From NCBI GenBank assembly GCA_963788185.1, contig CAWBGE010000021.1, forward strand, positions 186,001 to 250,000: a DNA stretch of 64,000 bases, given 5' to 3'. Shown piece after piece: positions 13,770-22,670 of this stretch; position 1 is the stretch's first letter; every line of letters starts with the position of its first letter. The translations under genes and the position numbers were made by a program. Source of the DNA: CAIWHR01 sp963788185 (GTDB taxonomy: Bacteria; Pseudomonadota; Gammaproteobacteria; Burkholderiales; Casimicrobiaceae). A model generated the notes under the pieces. That model was not told where the DNA came from and did no database searches. It was given only the letters and a program-made list of their open reading frames with translations.

Positions 13770-14293
13770 GCGGAGGGGCTGTCCGGTTCGGATTCGAGGA
13801 GCCGGGTGAAGCGGGCGATCGAATCGCGCTCGGATTCGATCACCAGGGTCGCGACCTCGCGATAGAGCGCGTCGCGGATGGCGTAGAGCTGAACCAGCCG
13901 GCCCAGCTGATCCCCGGTGTTGAGCAACGGGCGGTGGCGGCTCCGCCGCGTCCGCTCGTAGACGACGGGCGGTTCCGCGTGAATGTAGAGCACGGTCCCG
14001 TTGGCCTTGAGGCATTCGCGATTGGCCGGCCTCAGCACGACACCACCTCCTGTGGCGAGAACGATGTCGGTGCGCGTCGCGAGATCGGCGAGCACGGCTT
14101 CCTCGCGATCGCGAAAGCTCGCCTCGCCCTCGATTTCGAAGATGGTCGGGATCGACACGCCGAGGCGGTTCTCGAGCTCGATGTCCGCATCGAGGAAGTC
14201 CTTGCCCAGGCGGCGGGCGAGCTGACGACCGAGCGTGGTCTTGCCCGCTCCCGGAAGCCCCACCAGAAACAAATTGCCCCGATGCAAATGCAC
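13766..14293 (-). CDS. aroK: shikimate kinase
   Basis: Phosphorylates shikimate at the 3-hydroxyl with ATP. 175 aa. Walker A GLPGAGKTT at residues 12-20, the shikimate-binding DADIELE shortly after, the GGGVV motif near the middle and a lid arginine region RTRRSRHRPLL. It follows pilQ by 52 bp and overlaps aroB by four bases, so the two shikimate enzymes are translationally coupled and probably co-transcribed with the pilus genes. Confidence 0.97.
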   Translation of the reverse strand: MHLHRGNLFLVGLPGAGKTTLGRQLARRLGKDFLDADIELENRLGVSIPTIFEIEGEASFRDREEAVLADLATRTDIVLATGGGVVLRPANRECLKANGTVLYIHAEPPVVYERTRRSRHRPLLNTGDQLGRLVQLYAIRDALYREVATLVIESERDSIARFTRLLESEPDSPSA

Positions 14294-14345
14294 CGGGGCA
14301 TTGTAGTCGAAAAGCGCGGTGGTCGAAGCGGGCCCGACCGGGCGG

Positions 14346-16610
14346 CTACTTGGCGACGTTGACCGTATCCTTGACGACGCGAGGCGTCAGGAAGATCAGC
14401 AATTCTGTCTTTTCGCTGGTGCGGCCCTGCAGCCGGAAGGCCCAGCCGACGATGGGCAGGTCGCCGAGGAATGGCACCTTGGTGACGTCATTGTTGATGG
14501 TCTCTTCGTAGATGCCGCCGATGACCGCCGTGTCGCCGTTGTTGACCGCGATCTGCGTGGTCACGTTCTTGGTGTCGATCGACGGCACCGCGAAGCCGCC
14601 GCCAAGCTGCACGTACTGGCCGACGGAATCCTTGCGGATCTCGACCGTCATGATGATGCGGTTGTCGGGCGTGATCTGGGGGGTCACGTCCAGCGAAAGC
14701 ACCGCCTTCTTGAACTGGACCGTCGCCGGCGAGTTGGCCGAGCCCGGCGTCACGTACGGGATCTCGGTGCCCTGCTCGATGCGTGCCTTCTGGTTGTCCT
14801 GAGTGACCACGCGCGGGCTCGACACGACCTTGCCGCGCCCGTCGGACTCGAGCGCGGACAGCTCGAGGTTGATCAGGTTGCCGCTGCCCAGATTGATCAG
14901 CGTCAGCGCAAGCTGGCCCGCAGGATTCGCCACCGGCAGATTGATGTTCAACTGCGGAGAATCCGAATAGCCGGCGCTGGCAATGCCGGACGCGAGCTCG
15001 AAGGGCGTCTGGGTCCGCGTATCGCGAACCAGCTTGTCCCCCTCGAGGCGCACGACAGGCTGGGTGTTGAGATTTCCACCCATTCCCGCCGAGTACCGGT
15101 TGTTGAGCGTGAACCCGGTCTGCAATCCGAACCGCGCGCCCAGCTGCTTGCTGAACTTGTCGCTGGCGATCACGACCCGCGCCTCGATCAGTACCTGCCG
15201 GATCGCCGTGTCGATCTGGCGGATGATCTTGCGCACTTCCTCGAGCCGCGCCGCGGTGTCCTGCACGAAAAGGATGTTGGACCGCGGGTCGACCATCGCG
15301 ACCCCGCGCTTGGAGATGATCGAACCCTGGCCGCCGGTGGTCCCCGTCTGTCCGGCACCGGCGCCGAACTTCTGCTGCGTGTTGCTGCTGATCAGGTTGA
15401 GCAGGTCCTGCGCCTTGATGTAGTTGAGCTGGAACGACTCGGAAATGATCGGCTCGAGATCGCTGATCTGCGCCTGCGATTCAAGCTGCTGCTTTTCCTT
15501 GAGGGCCAGCTCCTCGCGCGGCGCGATGAGCACGACACTGCCGTTCTTGCGCATGTCGAGGCCCTTGGTCTGCATGATGATGTCGAGCGCCTGGTCCCAG
15601 GGGATGTCCTTGAGCCGCAGCGTGAGGCTGCCCTGCACGGTGTCGCTGGTGATGATGTTGAGCCCGGTGAAGTCGGCGATGACCTGCAGCACGGCCCGCA
15701 CTTCGACGTTCTGGAAATTGAGCGACAGCCGCTCGCCCTTGTAGCCCTGCCGCGTGCCCTGCGTCAGGCGGTTGGGGTCGTCCTGGATCGGCTTCACCTC
15801 GATGATGAACCGGCTGTCGGTCTGGTAGGCCGAATGCTCCCACAGGCCCTTGGGCTCGATGACCATCCGCGCGTTGCCGCCCTGGTTGAAGGTGTCGATC
15901 GTCGTCACCGGCGTCCCGAAATCCTGGACGTCTAGGCGGCGTTCGAGATTGCGCGGCAGGTTGGTCCGGTGGAAATCGACGATCAGCGACTTGCCCTGCT
16001 GGCGGATGTCGATGCCGGTCGAGTTGTCGGACAGGTCGACGATGATGCGGCCCTCGCCGTTCTTGCCGCGCCGGAAGTCGACGTCGCGCAAGGAGTGCTG
16101 GACGTCGCCGGGCCGCGACTCGGCGAAGCGCTGCACCGTCTGCGCCTTCGCGTCGAGCTGCTCGGACTGATCGAACAGCGTGACCAGCACGTTGTTGCCG
16201 TCGACCTGCGTCGAAAACGTCTGCGGGCGATTGAGATTGAACACCACGCGCGTGCGATTGCCGGCCTGGATCACGTTGAGACTGCGCAGCGCCGGGTCGT
16301 CGACGACGCGCTGTGTGGTCCCGAGGCCGTTGCCGGTGTCGAGGAAATCAAGCGCGATGCGTGCCGGGCTGGCGATGGCAAATCCGGCGGGCGGATTGGC
16401 CGGCGGGGACTTCAGCGTGAACTTGACGATGGTGTTGCCCGAGGTCCCCTTCGTCACCGACATCGCGTCGATGCTGTTCGCCGCCTGCGCGAACACTGCC
16501 CCGGTTGCCGCCAGCGCCAATACCGCCGCGACCAGGGTGCATAGACCCCTCAGACCGGGCGCGAGGCGGCCCCGGATCGCGAAGTTGTCAAGCCAAACGA
16601 ACGCGCTCAT
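14346..16610 (-). CDS. pilQ: type IV pilus secretin PilQ
   Basis: Forms the outer-membrane ring through which the type IV pilus passes. 754 aa. The N-terminus has a hydrophobic signal segment ending near AVFAQA; two AMIN-type peptidoglycan-binding regions follow (around residues 50-290), then an STN/secretin N domain (LSLNFQNVEVRAVLQVIADFTGLN), an N1-type domain and the C-terminal secretin beta-domain with VVSSPRVVTQDNQKARIEQG and IGGIYEETINND. Start ATG has GGGGA just upstream. The pilP stop lies 11 bp before it. Confidence 0.96.
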   Translation of the reverse strand: MSAFVWLDNFAIRGRLAPGLRGLCTLVAAVLALAATGAVFAQAANSIDAMSVTKGTSGNTIVKFTLKSPPANPPAGFAIASPARIALDFLDTGNGLGTTQRVVDDPALRSLNVIQAGNRTRVVFNLNRPQTFSTQVDGNNVLVTLFDQSEQLDAKAQTVQRFAESRPGDVQHSLRDVDFRRGKNGEGRIIVDLSDNSTGIDIRQQGKSLIVDFHRTNLPRNLERRLDVQDFGTPVTTIDTFNQGGNARMVIEPKGLWEHSAYQTDSRFIIEVKPIQDDPNRLTQGTRQGYKGERLSLNFQNVEVRAVLQVIADFTGLNIITSDTVQGSLTLRLKDIPWDQALDIIMQTKGLDMRKNGSVVLIAPREELALKEKQQLESQAQISDLEPIISESFQLNYIKAQDLLNLISSNTQQKFGAGAGQTGTTGGQGSIISKRGVAMVDPRSNILFVQDTAARLEEVRKIIRQIDTAIRQVLIEARVVIASDKFSKQLGARFGLQTGFTLNNRYSAGMGGNLNTQPVVRLEGDKLVRDTRTQTPFELASGIASAGYSDSPQLNINLPVANPAGQLALTLINLGSGNLINLELSALESDGRGKVVSSPRVVTQDNQKARIEQGTEIPYVTPGSANSPATVQFKKAVLSLDVTPQITPDNRIIMTVEIRKDSVGQYVQLGGGFAVPSIDTKNVTTQIAVNNGDTAVIGGIYEETINNDVTKVPFLGDLPIVGWAFRLQGRTSEKTELLIFLTPRVVKDTVNVAK

Positions 16611-16621
16611 TGTCCCCGCTC

Positions 16622-17143
16622 CTATTTCTTCCTGTCGGCCTGGAGGAGCATCAGCGTGCTGTTGCGCTCGCTCCAGTCTCCCGCGCCATCCTGCACCAGT
16701 TCTTTCAGCTTCAATTCGCCATCAGCCACGCTGGTGACGACCCCGTAATTCTGTCCGAGGTGATTACCGGCACGGACCTGATAGACCTCCTTGTCCGGCG
16801 TGCGCACAAGGGCAAAGACGACCTTGTCCTTCTGCAGGGTGCCCACCATGCTGAGCGATTCGAGCGGATACGCCTCGAGCGCTTCCTTGCGCCGCGTGAG
16901 GTCGGGAGCCAGCTTGCTGGTTCCTTTGACCGGCTCGATCTTTCGCGGCTTGAACGGATCGGAGAGATCGAATGCGTTGTACGCAAACGGCTCGTAGGGC
17001 TTCACCTGCGGCAAGGGCTCGAGCCGGCCCTTGGCGCCCTTGCCCTGATCGGCCATCCACGCCCGCAGATCCTGGTGGCTTTCACCACCGCAGCCCGCGA
17101 GCGCGAGGCCCGCGCTCACCACCAGCGCCAGCCATGGTCTCAT
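16622..17143 (-). CDS. pilP: type IV pilus assembly lipoprotein PilP
   Basis: Inner-membrane lipoprotein linking the PilMNO platform to the PilQ secretin. 173 aa with signal ending LALAGC (Cys18). The central proline-rich segment PLPQVKPYEPFAYNAFDLSDPFKP and the C-terminal beta-domain with GNHLGQNYGVV are typical of the family. Its start overlaps the pilO stop by four bases. Confidence 0.95.
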   Translation of the reverse strand: MRPWLALVVSAGLALAGCGGESHQDLRAWMADQGKGAKGRLEPLPQVKPYEPFAYNAFDLSDPFKPRKIEPVKGTSKLAPDLTRRKEALEAYPLESLSMVGTLQKDKVVFALVRTPDKEVYQVRAGNHLGQNYGVVTSVADGELKLKELVQDGAGDWSERNSTLMLLQADRKK

Positions 17144-17772
17144 TTCTTGCCCTTTTCCTTCGCTTCCTTGGCGAGCTTGCGCTGCTTGGCGATTTCGTCC
17201 TCGTCAAGGTAACGGAACGTCTTCGCCACCGCATCGAGCGTTAGCACACCCTTGTCGTTCGCCACCGCGATGTCGTTCAGGGTCACGATGCGCGGAAGCT
17301 GCGCCACATCGCTCGCGAAAGCGCCCATGTCGTGGTAGTTGCCGGTGATCCGGATGCTGATCGGCAACTCGGCATAGAACTCGGCCAGCCGCTCCTGCGC
17401 CGCAGGCCGGAAGAGCTCGAACGAGAGCCCACGCCCCAGCCCCGCCTGATTGATGTCGGTGAGCAAGGCGTCCATCTCGGATTTGTTCGGCAACTGCTTC
17501 AAAAGCGCGCCGAACGACTGCTCGATCTCGGCCAGCTGCTGGCGGTAGAGGTCGTAGTTGATGGCCTTGTGCTTCTTGTCCTTGTACTGTTCGCGGAGCT
17601 TCGTCTCCTCCGCCTGCACGCGCTCCAGCGCGTCGAACTGGTCCTTCCAGTCGAGATAGGCACCGGCCGCGACGATGACCAGAAACAGCAGCGCCAGGAA
17701 CGCCACTTTCGGCCACAGCGGCCAATTGCCGACGTCGCGAATGTTGAGCCGGCGGATGTCGTCGAAGGTCAT
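17140..17772 (-). CDS. pilO: type IV pilus inner-membrane protein PilO
   Basis: Partner of PilN in the inner-membrane alignment complex. 210 aa: short cytoplasmic N-terminus, one membrane segment (about residues 23-42, VAFLALLFLVIVAAGAYLDW), a coiled-coil stretch rich in charged residues, then a ferredoxin-like periplasmic domain containing SFELFRPAAQERLAEFYAELP. Starts and stops overlap the neighbouring pil genes by ATGA. Confidence 0.95.
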   Translation of the reverse strand: MTFDDIRRLNIRDVGNWPLWPKVAFLALLFLVIVAAGAYLDWKDQFDALERVQAEETKLREQYKDKKHKAINYDLYRQQLAEIEQSFGALLKQLPNKSEMDALLTDINQAGLGRGLSFELFRPAAQERLAEFYAELPISIRITGNYHDMGAFASDVAQLPRIVTLNDIAVANDKGVLTLDAVAKTFRYLDEDEIAKQRKLAKEAKEKGKK

Positions 17773-18464
17773 GCCTTGCCTCCCTTCGCGGCCGCGGGTG
17801 CCGGCGACGGCGGACCGGACTTGCCCGGCGACGGCGCGGCCAAGCCGGCCTTGCCCGGCGTCTTCTCGAGGGATTCGGGGGGCGGCGCGACGCGCTTCAG
17901 CTGCAGATTGAGCGTGAACTCGCTGATGCGCGGCCCGCCGTCGCGTGCCGCCGTGGAACCGGGCACCGGAACCGACTTGATCTCCACCAGCTCCGGCGCG
18001 ACCAGCCAGGGCGAACTCTCGATGTTGCGCATCAGCGTCGACACGCGGGAATTGGATTGCGCGTACCCGATCAGGGTGACCCGCGTGCCCTGCTGCTTCA
18101 CGGAACGCAGGTAGATGCCATCGGGAAGCTGGCGCACCAGTTGATCGAGCAGGTGGACCGCCTCGGTCCGGTTGGTTTGCAGGGTCTCGACGACCTGCTT
18201 GCGCGCGAGCAGTGCCTGTGTCTGCTCGCGCAACTTGTCAATTTCGCGGATCTGCTCGTCGAGCTTGGCGATCTCGGACTTGAGCAGTGCATTGCGGCTT
18301 TGCTGGGAGTCGATCCGGGTCGCCATGACCATGTGCACGAGGCCGATGACCGCGAGGCCGAGGATCGCGAGGCTGATGGCGAGGGAAATGAACTGACGCT
18401 GCCGCGCCGCGCGCTTCTGCTCGCGGTGGGGGAGCAGGTTGATGCGTACGGCGCCGGCGCTCAT
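17769..18464 (-). CDS. pilN: type IV pilus inner-membrane protein PilN
   Basis: 231 aa. The cytoplasmic N-terminus carries the INLLPHREQKR motif that docks into PilM, followed by one membrane helix (about residues 26-48), a long coiled coil (SQQSRNALLKSEIAKLDEQI) and a ferredoxin-like periplasmic domain. The C-terminal 40 residues form a proline/alanine/lysine-rich tail, longer than in many relatives. Four-base overlaps on both sides. Confidence 0.95.
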   Translation of the reverse strand: MSAGAVRINLLPHREQKRAARQRQFISLAISLAILGLAVIGLVHMVMATRIDSQQSRNALLKSEIAKLDEQIREIDKLREQTQALLARKQVVETLQTNRTEAVHLLDQLVRQLPDGIYLRSVKQQGTRVTLIGYAQSNSRVSTLMRNIESSPWLVAPELVEIKSVPVPGSTAARDGGPRISEFTLNLQLKRVAPPPESLEKTPGKAGLAAPSPGKSGPPSPAPAAAKGGKA

Positions 18465-19552
18465 TCGAAGCTCCGCAGCGCGAGTCCGCAGGCGACCATC
18501 AACATCGGCGCGTCCTGCGCCAGTTGCCGCGGCCGGATGCGCTCGGACGCCGTCATGCTGGCGAACGGATTGGCGATCAATGTCGCGACCCCGGCCCGCT
18601 TGGCGACGAGTTCGTCGAGCCCCGGCAGCAGCGCGCAGCCGCCCGCGAGGACCACCTGGTCGACCTGGCTGTACGAGGTCGACGTGAAGAAGAACTGCAG
18701 CGCGCGCGTGACCTCCAGCGCCAGCGTTTCCATGAACGGCTGCAGGACATCGGCGTCGTAGTTCTCCGGCAGCCCCTGGTTTTTCTTCGCCGACTCCGCT
18801 TCTTCGGGCGACAGATTGAACGCCCGCTGGATGTCGTGGGTCAACTGGTTGCCGCCGAAGGCCTGATCGCGCGAGAACAGGAACTGGTTGTTGCGGAGCA
18901 CGTAGAAGTGGGTGACGTGGGCGCCGATGTCGAGCAGGGCGATGTTCTGGTCGCGCCCGTTGGCGGGCAACGACGGGGCGATGAGCTTGAACGCCTCCTG
19001 GGTCGCGTAGGATTCGACGTCCATCACCCGGGGCTTCAGTCCCGCGGCCTCGGCGATGGCGACCCGATCCTCGACCTTTTCCTTGCGCGAGGCGGCGATG
19101 AGTATCTCGACTTCATCGGGGTTGTTCGGCGCCGGGCCCAGGATCTGGAAATCGAGGTTCACCTCGTCCAGTGCAAAGGGGATGTACTGATTGGCCTCGG
19201 CCTCGACCATCAGTTCGAGCTCCTCCTCCCGCTGTCCGGAGGGTACGATGATCTTCTTGGTGATGACCATGGCCGCCGGGAGCGCCATGGCGACGTGGCG
19301 ATGCCGCGAGCCCAGGCGCTTCCATCCGCGCTTCAGGGCATCGCTGACCTGGTCGAGGTTCGCAATGTTGCCGTCGGCGACGACGTCCTTCGCCAGCGGC
19401 TCGATGGCGTAGCGTTCGAGGCGAAAGGCGCCCTTGCCCGCGTCGGCGAGTTCGACCAGCTTGATCGAGCTCGAACTGATGTCGACGCCGATCAGGGACG
19501 GAGCCTTGGTCTTGAACAGATCCAAGGCAGGAGCGAGTTTTTCGGAGAGCAT
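18461..19552 (-). CDS. pilM: type IV pilus assembly ATPase-fold protein PilM
   Basis: Actin/FtsA-fold cytoplasmic protein that binds ATP and the PilN N-terminus. 363 aa; the first nucleotide-binding motif GVDISSSSIKLVEL lies at about residues 22-35 and the ADENINE-side motif VVLAGGCALLPGLDEL near the C-terminus. First gene of the pil-aro operon, divergent from the PBP1A gene across a 152-bp gap that must hold both promoters; no clear -35/-10 pair for pilM could be chosen. Confidence 0.96.
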   Translation of the reverse strand: MLSEKLAPALDLFKTKAPSLIGVDISSSSIKLVELADAGKGAFRLERYAIEPLAKDVVADGNIANLDQVSDALKRGWKRLGSRHRHVAMALPAAMVITKKIIVPSGQREEELELMVEAEANQYIPFALDEVNLDFQILGPAPNNPDEVEILIAASRKEKVEDRVAIAEAAGLKPRVMDVESYATQEAFKLIAPSLPANGRDQNIALLDIGAHVTHFYVLRNNQFLFSRDQAFGGNQLTHDIQRAFNLSPEEAESAKKNQGLPENYDADVLQPFMETLALEVTRALQFFFTSTSYSQVDQVVLAGGCALLPGLDELVAKRAGVATLIANPFASMTASERIRPRQLAQDAPMLMVACGLALRSFE

Positions 19553-19657
19553 GGCAGCCCTGTGTGCAATGCTAATAATTTACATTAAAGGTTGGCAGCA
19601 AGTATGAAGATTGTCAATTTGTTTACCCCGCGCGGGTCGGGTTGTTGCGCGCCCGCC

Positions 19658-19663
19658 TATAAT
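19658..19663 (+). promoter_or_regulatory. candidate -10 box for the PBP1A gene
   Basis: A perfect TATAAT 41 bp upstream of the ATG at 19705, in the pilM-mrcA gap. The -35 region (about 19635-19641) is GC-rich and poor, so the promoter may need an activator or this may be chance. Confidence 0.4.
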
Positions 19664-19704
19664 TGCGCCACATTCCCGTCCAGTACGGTAAGTTTTATTC
19701 CCAC

Positions 19705-22029
19705 ATGCTAAAGCGCTGGTTCTTGTACGTGAGTTCCGTCCTGCTTGGCCTCGCGGCCGTCGGGGCGCTGCTCGGCGCCTTCGTGCTGGCACTGCTTTAT
19801 CCGACGCTGCCGTCGCTCGAGAGCCTGACCGATTACCAGCCCAAGATCCCGCTGCGCATCCTGACTGTCGAAGGCGAGCTTCTGGGCGAATTCGGCGAGG
19901 AGCGGCGTGCCGTCGTGAACATCGCCGATGTGCCCGATGTGATGAAAAAGGCGATTTTGGCCGCCGAAGATGAACGTTTCTACTCGCACGGAGGCGTCGA
20001 CTACATCAGCATCCTCCGTGCGGCCGTCACCAACGTGACCAGCGGCACGCAGCAGGGCGCCGGGACGATCACCATGCAGGTGGCGCGCAATTTCTTCCTC
20101 ACCCGGGAAAAAACCGTCACCCGCAAACTGCGCGAAGTCCTGCTGGCCTGGAAGATCGAGGCGAACCTCACCAAGGACGAGATCTTCCAGCTCTATCTCA
20201 ACCAGATCTTTCTCGGGCAACGCGCCTACGGCTTCGCCGCCGCGGCGCAGATCTACTTCGGCAAACCCCTCAAGGACGTCTCCGCCGCCGAGGCCGCGAT
20301 GCTGGCCGGGCTGCCCAAAGCCCCTTCGGCGTTCAACCCCGTCACCAACCCCAAGCGGGCGAAAACCCGGCAGCTCTACGTGTTGCGGCGAATGCACGAT
20401 CTGCGCTTTCTGAATGATGTTCAGTACAAGGAAGCACAAATTGCGCCACTGGCCGTCCGCCAGGGGTTGCGGGAGTCCGTATCGAGCCACGGCGAGTTCG
20501 TTGCCGAGATGGCGCGCCAAGTGATATTCGAGGCTTACGGCGAGGAAGCCTACCACCGCGGGCTGACCGTCTACACGACCATCCGCAAGGCCGACCAGGA
20601 GGCGGCATATGCCGCTCTACGTCGAGGAGTGCTCGATTACGACCGTCGCCACGGCTACCGGGGGCCGGAAGCGTACGTCAACCTGCCCGACACGCCCGCG
20701 GATCTCGACGCCGCGCTGGAAAAGGCGTTCCAGGACGCGCAGGACAGCGATGGCCTGCTCGCGGCCGTGGTCATTGCTGCCAGCGCAACCGAGGTCGCCA
20801 CCGTCCTGGCCGACGGCGAAGAGGTGAAAGTTGTAGGCGACGGCTTGCGCTTTGTTTCCCGGTCGATCGGCGACAAGGCCACGCCGGCGACCCGTATCCG
20901 CCGCGGCGCAGTGGTCCGACTGACGCAGGATGACAAGGGCCGGTGGTCGATCGTCCAATTGCCCCAGGCCGAAGCGGCTTTCGTGTCGATGCGCCCGAAA
21001 GACGGCGCGATCGTGTCGCTGGTCGGCGGCTTCGACTTCGAGCGCAACAAGTTCAATCATGTGACGCAGGCGCAGCGCCAGCCCGGCTCGGCCTTCAAGC
21101 CGTTCATCTACTCGGCAGCGCTCGAAAAGGGCTTCACGCCGGCCACGGTCGTCAACGACGCTCCCTTCTTCGTGCCTGCCGACAAGGCCGGCGGCACGGA
21201 ATGGGAACCCAAGAACTACGATGGGAAGTTCGAAGGCCCCATGCGCATCAGGACCGCGCTGGCGCGATCCAAGAACCTGGTCACCGTTCGCGTCCTGCAG
21301 GCCATCGGCCCCCCCTACGCGCAGGACTACATCAGCCGCTTCGGCTTCGATCCCAAATTGCACCCGCCCTACCTGACCATGGGCCTCGGTGCCGGTGCCG
21401 CGACGCCCCTGCAGATGGTCGGCGCCTACGCGACGTTCGCCAATGGCGGCTACCGCATCGCCCCGTTTCTGATCGCCAAGGTCGTCGACGCCAGGGGTCA
21501 AGTGCTGTCGGAGGCCGCACCCGAGGTGGCCGACGAAAACGCCGAGCGCGCGATCGATCCGCGCAATGCGTGGCTGATGACGTCGCTGCTGAAGGATGTG
21601 GTCGCCTACGGAACGGCCACCCGCGCGCTGGTCCTGGGCCGCCGGGATCTCGCCGGCAAGACCGGCACCACCAACGAGAATGTCGATGCGTGGTTCTGCG
21701 GCTACAACGCGGCGCTGGTCGGTGTCGCCTGGATCGGATTCGATCAGCCGAAGACCCTGGGCGCGAACGAAACCGGCAGCGTGGCAGCGTTGCCGATGTG
21801 GATCGCCTATATGCAGAAGGCTCTGAAGGGCACGCCGGAGGCGCACCTGGCGCAACCCCAGGGGATCATCGCCGCGCGCATCAACAGCGAGACGGGCCTG
21901 CGCGACGAAGCCGGCACGCTGACCGAGTTCTTCCTCGCCGAGTTTCCGCCCCGCGGCCGCGATGACAGCATGGGCCCGGCCGGCGCGGGGGGGCAACCGG
22001 GCAAGGACATCCGCGAGCAGATCTTCTGA
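19705..22029 (+). CDS. mrcA: penicillin-binding protein 1A (bifunctional peptidoglycan synthase)
   Basis: Class A PBP that polymerises lipid II and cross-links the glycan strands, anchored by one N-terminal helix (residues about 7-30). 774 aa from the ATG of MLKRWFLYVS. The glycosyltransferase domain shows EDERFYSHGGVD and QGAGTITMQVARN (consensus QGGSTIT, so Gly-Ser is replaced by Ala-Gly). The transpeptidase domain has the catalytic serine motif SAFK, the SKN motif in RSKNLVT, and KTGTTNENVDAW. The long insert between the two (residues about 310-450) fits the OB-like domain of the family. Divergent from pilM, as in other proteobacteria; its stop overlaps the next gene (TGATG). Confidence 0.96.
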   Translation: MLKRWFLYVSSVLLGLAAVGALLGAFVLALLYPTLPSLESLTDYQPKIPLRILTVEGELLGEFGEERRAVVNIADVPDVMKKAILAAEDERFYSHGGVDYISILRAAVTNVTSGTQQGAGTITMQVARNFFLTREKTVTRKLREVLLAWKIEANLTKDEIFQLYLNQIFLGQRAYGFAAAAQIYFGKPLKDVSAAEAAMLAGLPKAPSAFNPVTNPKRAKTRQLYVLRRMHDLRFLNDVQYKEAQIAPLAVRQGLRESVSSHGEFVAEMARQVIFEAYGEEAYHRGLTVYTTIRKADQEAAYAALRRGVLDYDRRHGYRGPEAYVNLPDTPADLDAALEKAFQDAQDSDGLLAAVVIAASATEVATVLADGEEVKVVGDGLRFVSRSIGDKATPATRIRRGAVVRLTQDDKGRWSIVQLPQAEAAFVSMRPKDGAIVSLVGGFDFERNKFNHVTQAQRQPGSAFKPFIYSAALEKGFTPATVVNDAPFFVPADKAGGTEWEPKNYDGKFEGPMRIRTALARSKNLVTVRVLQAIGPPYAQDYISRFGFDPKLHPPYLTMGLGAGAATPLQMVGAYATFANGGYRIAPFLIAKVVDARGQVLSEAAPEVADENAERAIDPRNAWLMTSLLKDVVAYGTATRALVLGRRDLAGKTGTTNENVDAWFCGYNAALVGVAWIGFDQPKTLGANETGSVAALPMWIAYMQKALKGTPEAHLAQPQGIIAARINSETGLRDEAGTLTEFFLAEFPPRGRDDSMGPAGAGGQPGKDIREQIF

Positions 22030-22670
22030 TGGCGCACGAACGCCGCGACGGGTCGGCGCGACCCCGGTCCCGCATCGGGCCGGCGGAAAGACCGAGGGGC
22101 GACGACGCGCGCGGCCGGCACGATCGCGCGCGGATCGCGCAGGCCGCCGCCCGCCTGATCTCCGAACACGGGCTCGACGACTGGGGTCTCGCCAAACGCA
22201 AGGCAGCCCGTCAGCTGATGCTTCCCGATTCGACGCCGTTCCCGTCCAACGATGAAGTCGAGCAGGCGTTGTCCGAGTTCCAGACACTGTTCGGCGGCGC
22301 CAGCCACGTTCGGTCATTGCGCGCGCAGCGGGTACGGGCGCTGGAGTGGATGCAGCGAATGTCGTCCTGGGCACCGCTGCTGGTGGGTGGCGTAGCTGCG
22401 GGCTGGGCGAGCGCACACGGCGACATCCGCATCGAACTCGCCGCCGACGATCCCAAGGGGGTCGAAATGGCGCTGGCCGGAGACGGAATACACTATCAGG
22501 CGATCACGCGGCGCGCGCAGGACGGCATCGCCGAACTCCTGATCGCCGAACCCGACGCGTCGATCCGGCTCACGATAGTCGGCGTCAACGGTCGCCGGAG
22601 CCGGCCGCGTAGCGACGCGGAACTGCGGCTCGACATCGCCGCCGTAACAGCGCTGCTCGCGGCCGGGTGA
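22029..22670 (+). CDS. conserved unknown protein coupled to PBP1A, nucleotidyltransferase-like
   Basis: 213 aa, no signal or membrane segment. After a basic disordered N-terminus, residues 35-66 read RIAQAAARLISEHGLDDW..AKRKAARQL; this helical motif and the later APLLVGGVAAGWASAHGDIRIELAADD remind me of a betaproteobacterial family whose second half resembles a minimal nucleotidyltransferase fold, and which is sometimes mislabelled as a muramate ligase. I cannot name a substrate. Its start codon overlaps the mrcA stop by one base, so its amount is probably tied to PBP1A. Its stop codon directly abuts the convergent hemB stop. Confidence 0.7.
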   Translation: MAHERRDGSARPRSRIGPAERPRGDDARGRHDRARIAQAAARLISEHGLDDWGLAKRKAARQLMLPDSTPFPSNDEVEQALSEFQTLFGGASHVRSLRAQRVRALEWMQRMSSWAPLLVGGVAAGWASAHGDIRIELAADDPKGVEMALAGDGIHYQAITRRAQDGIAELLIAEPDASIRLTIVGVNGRRSRPRSDAELRLDIAAVTALLAAG

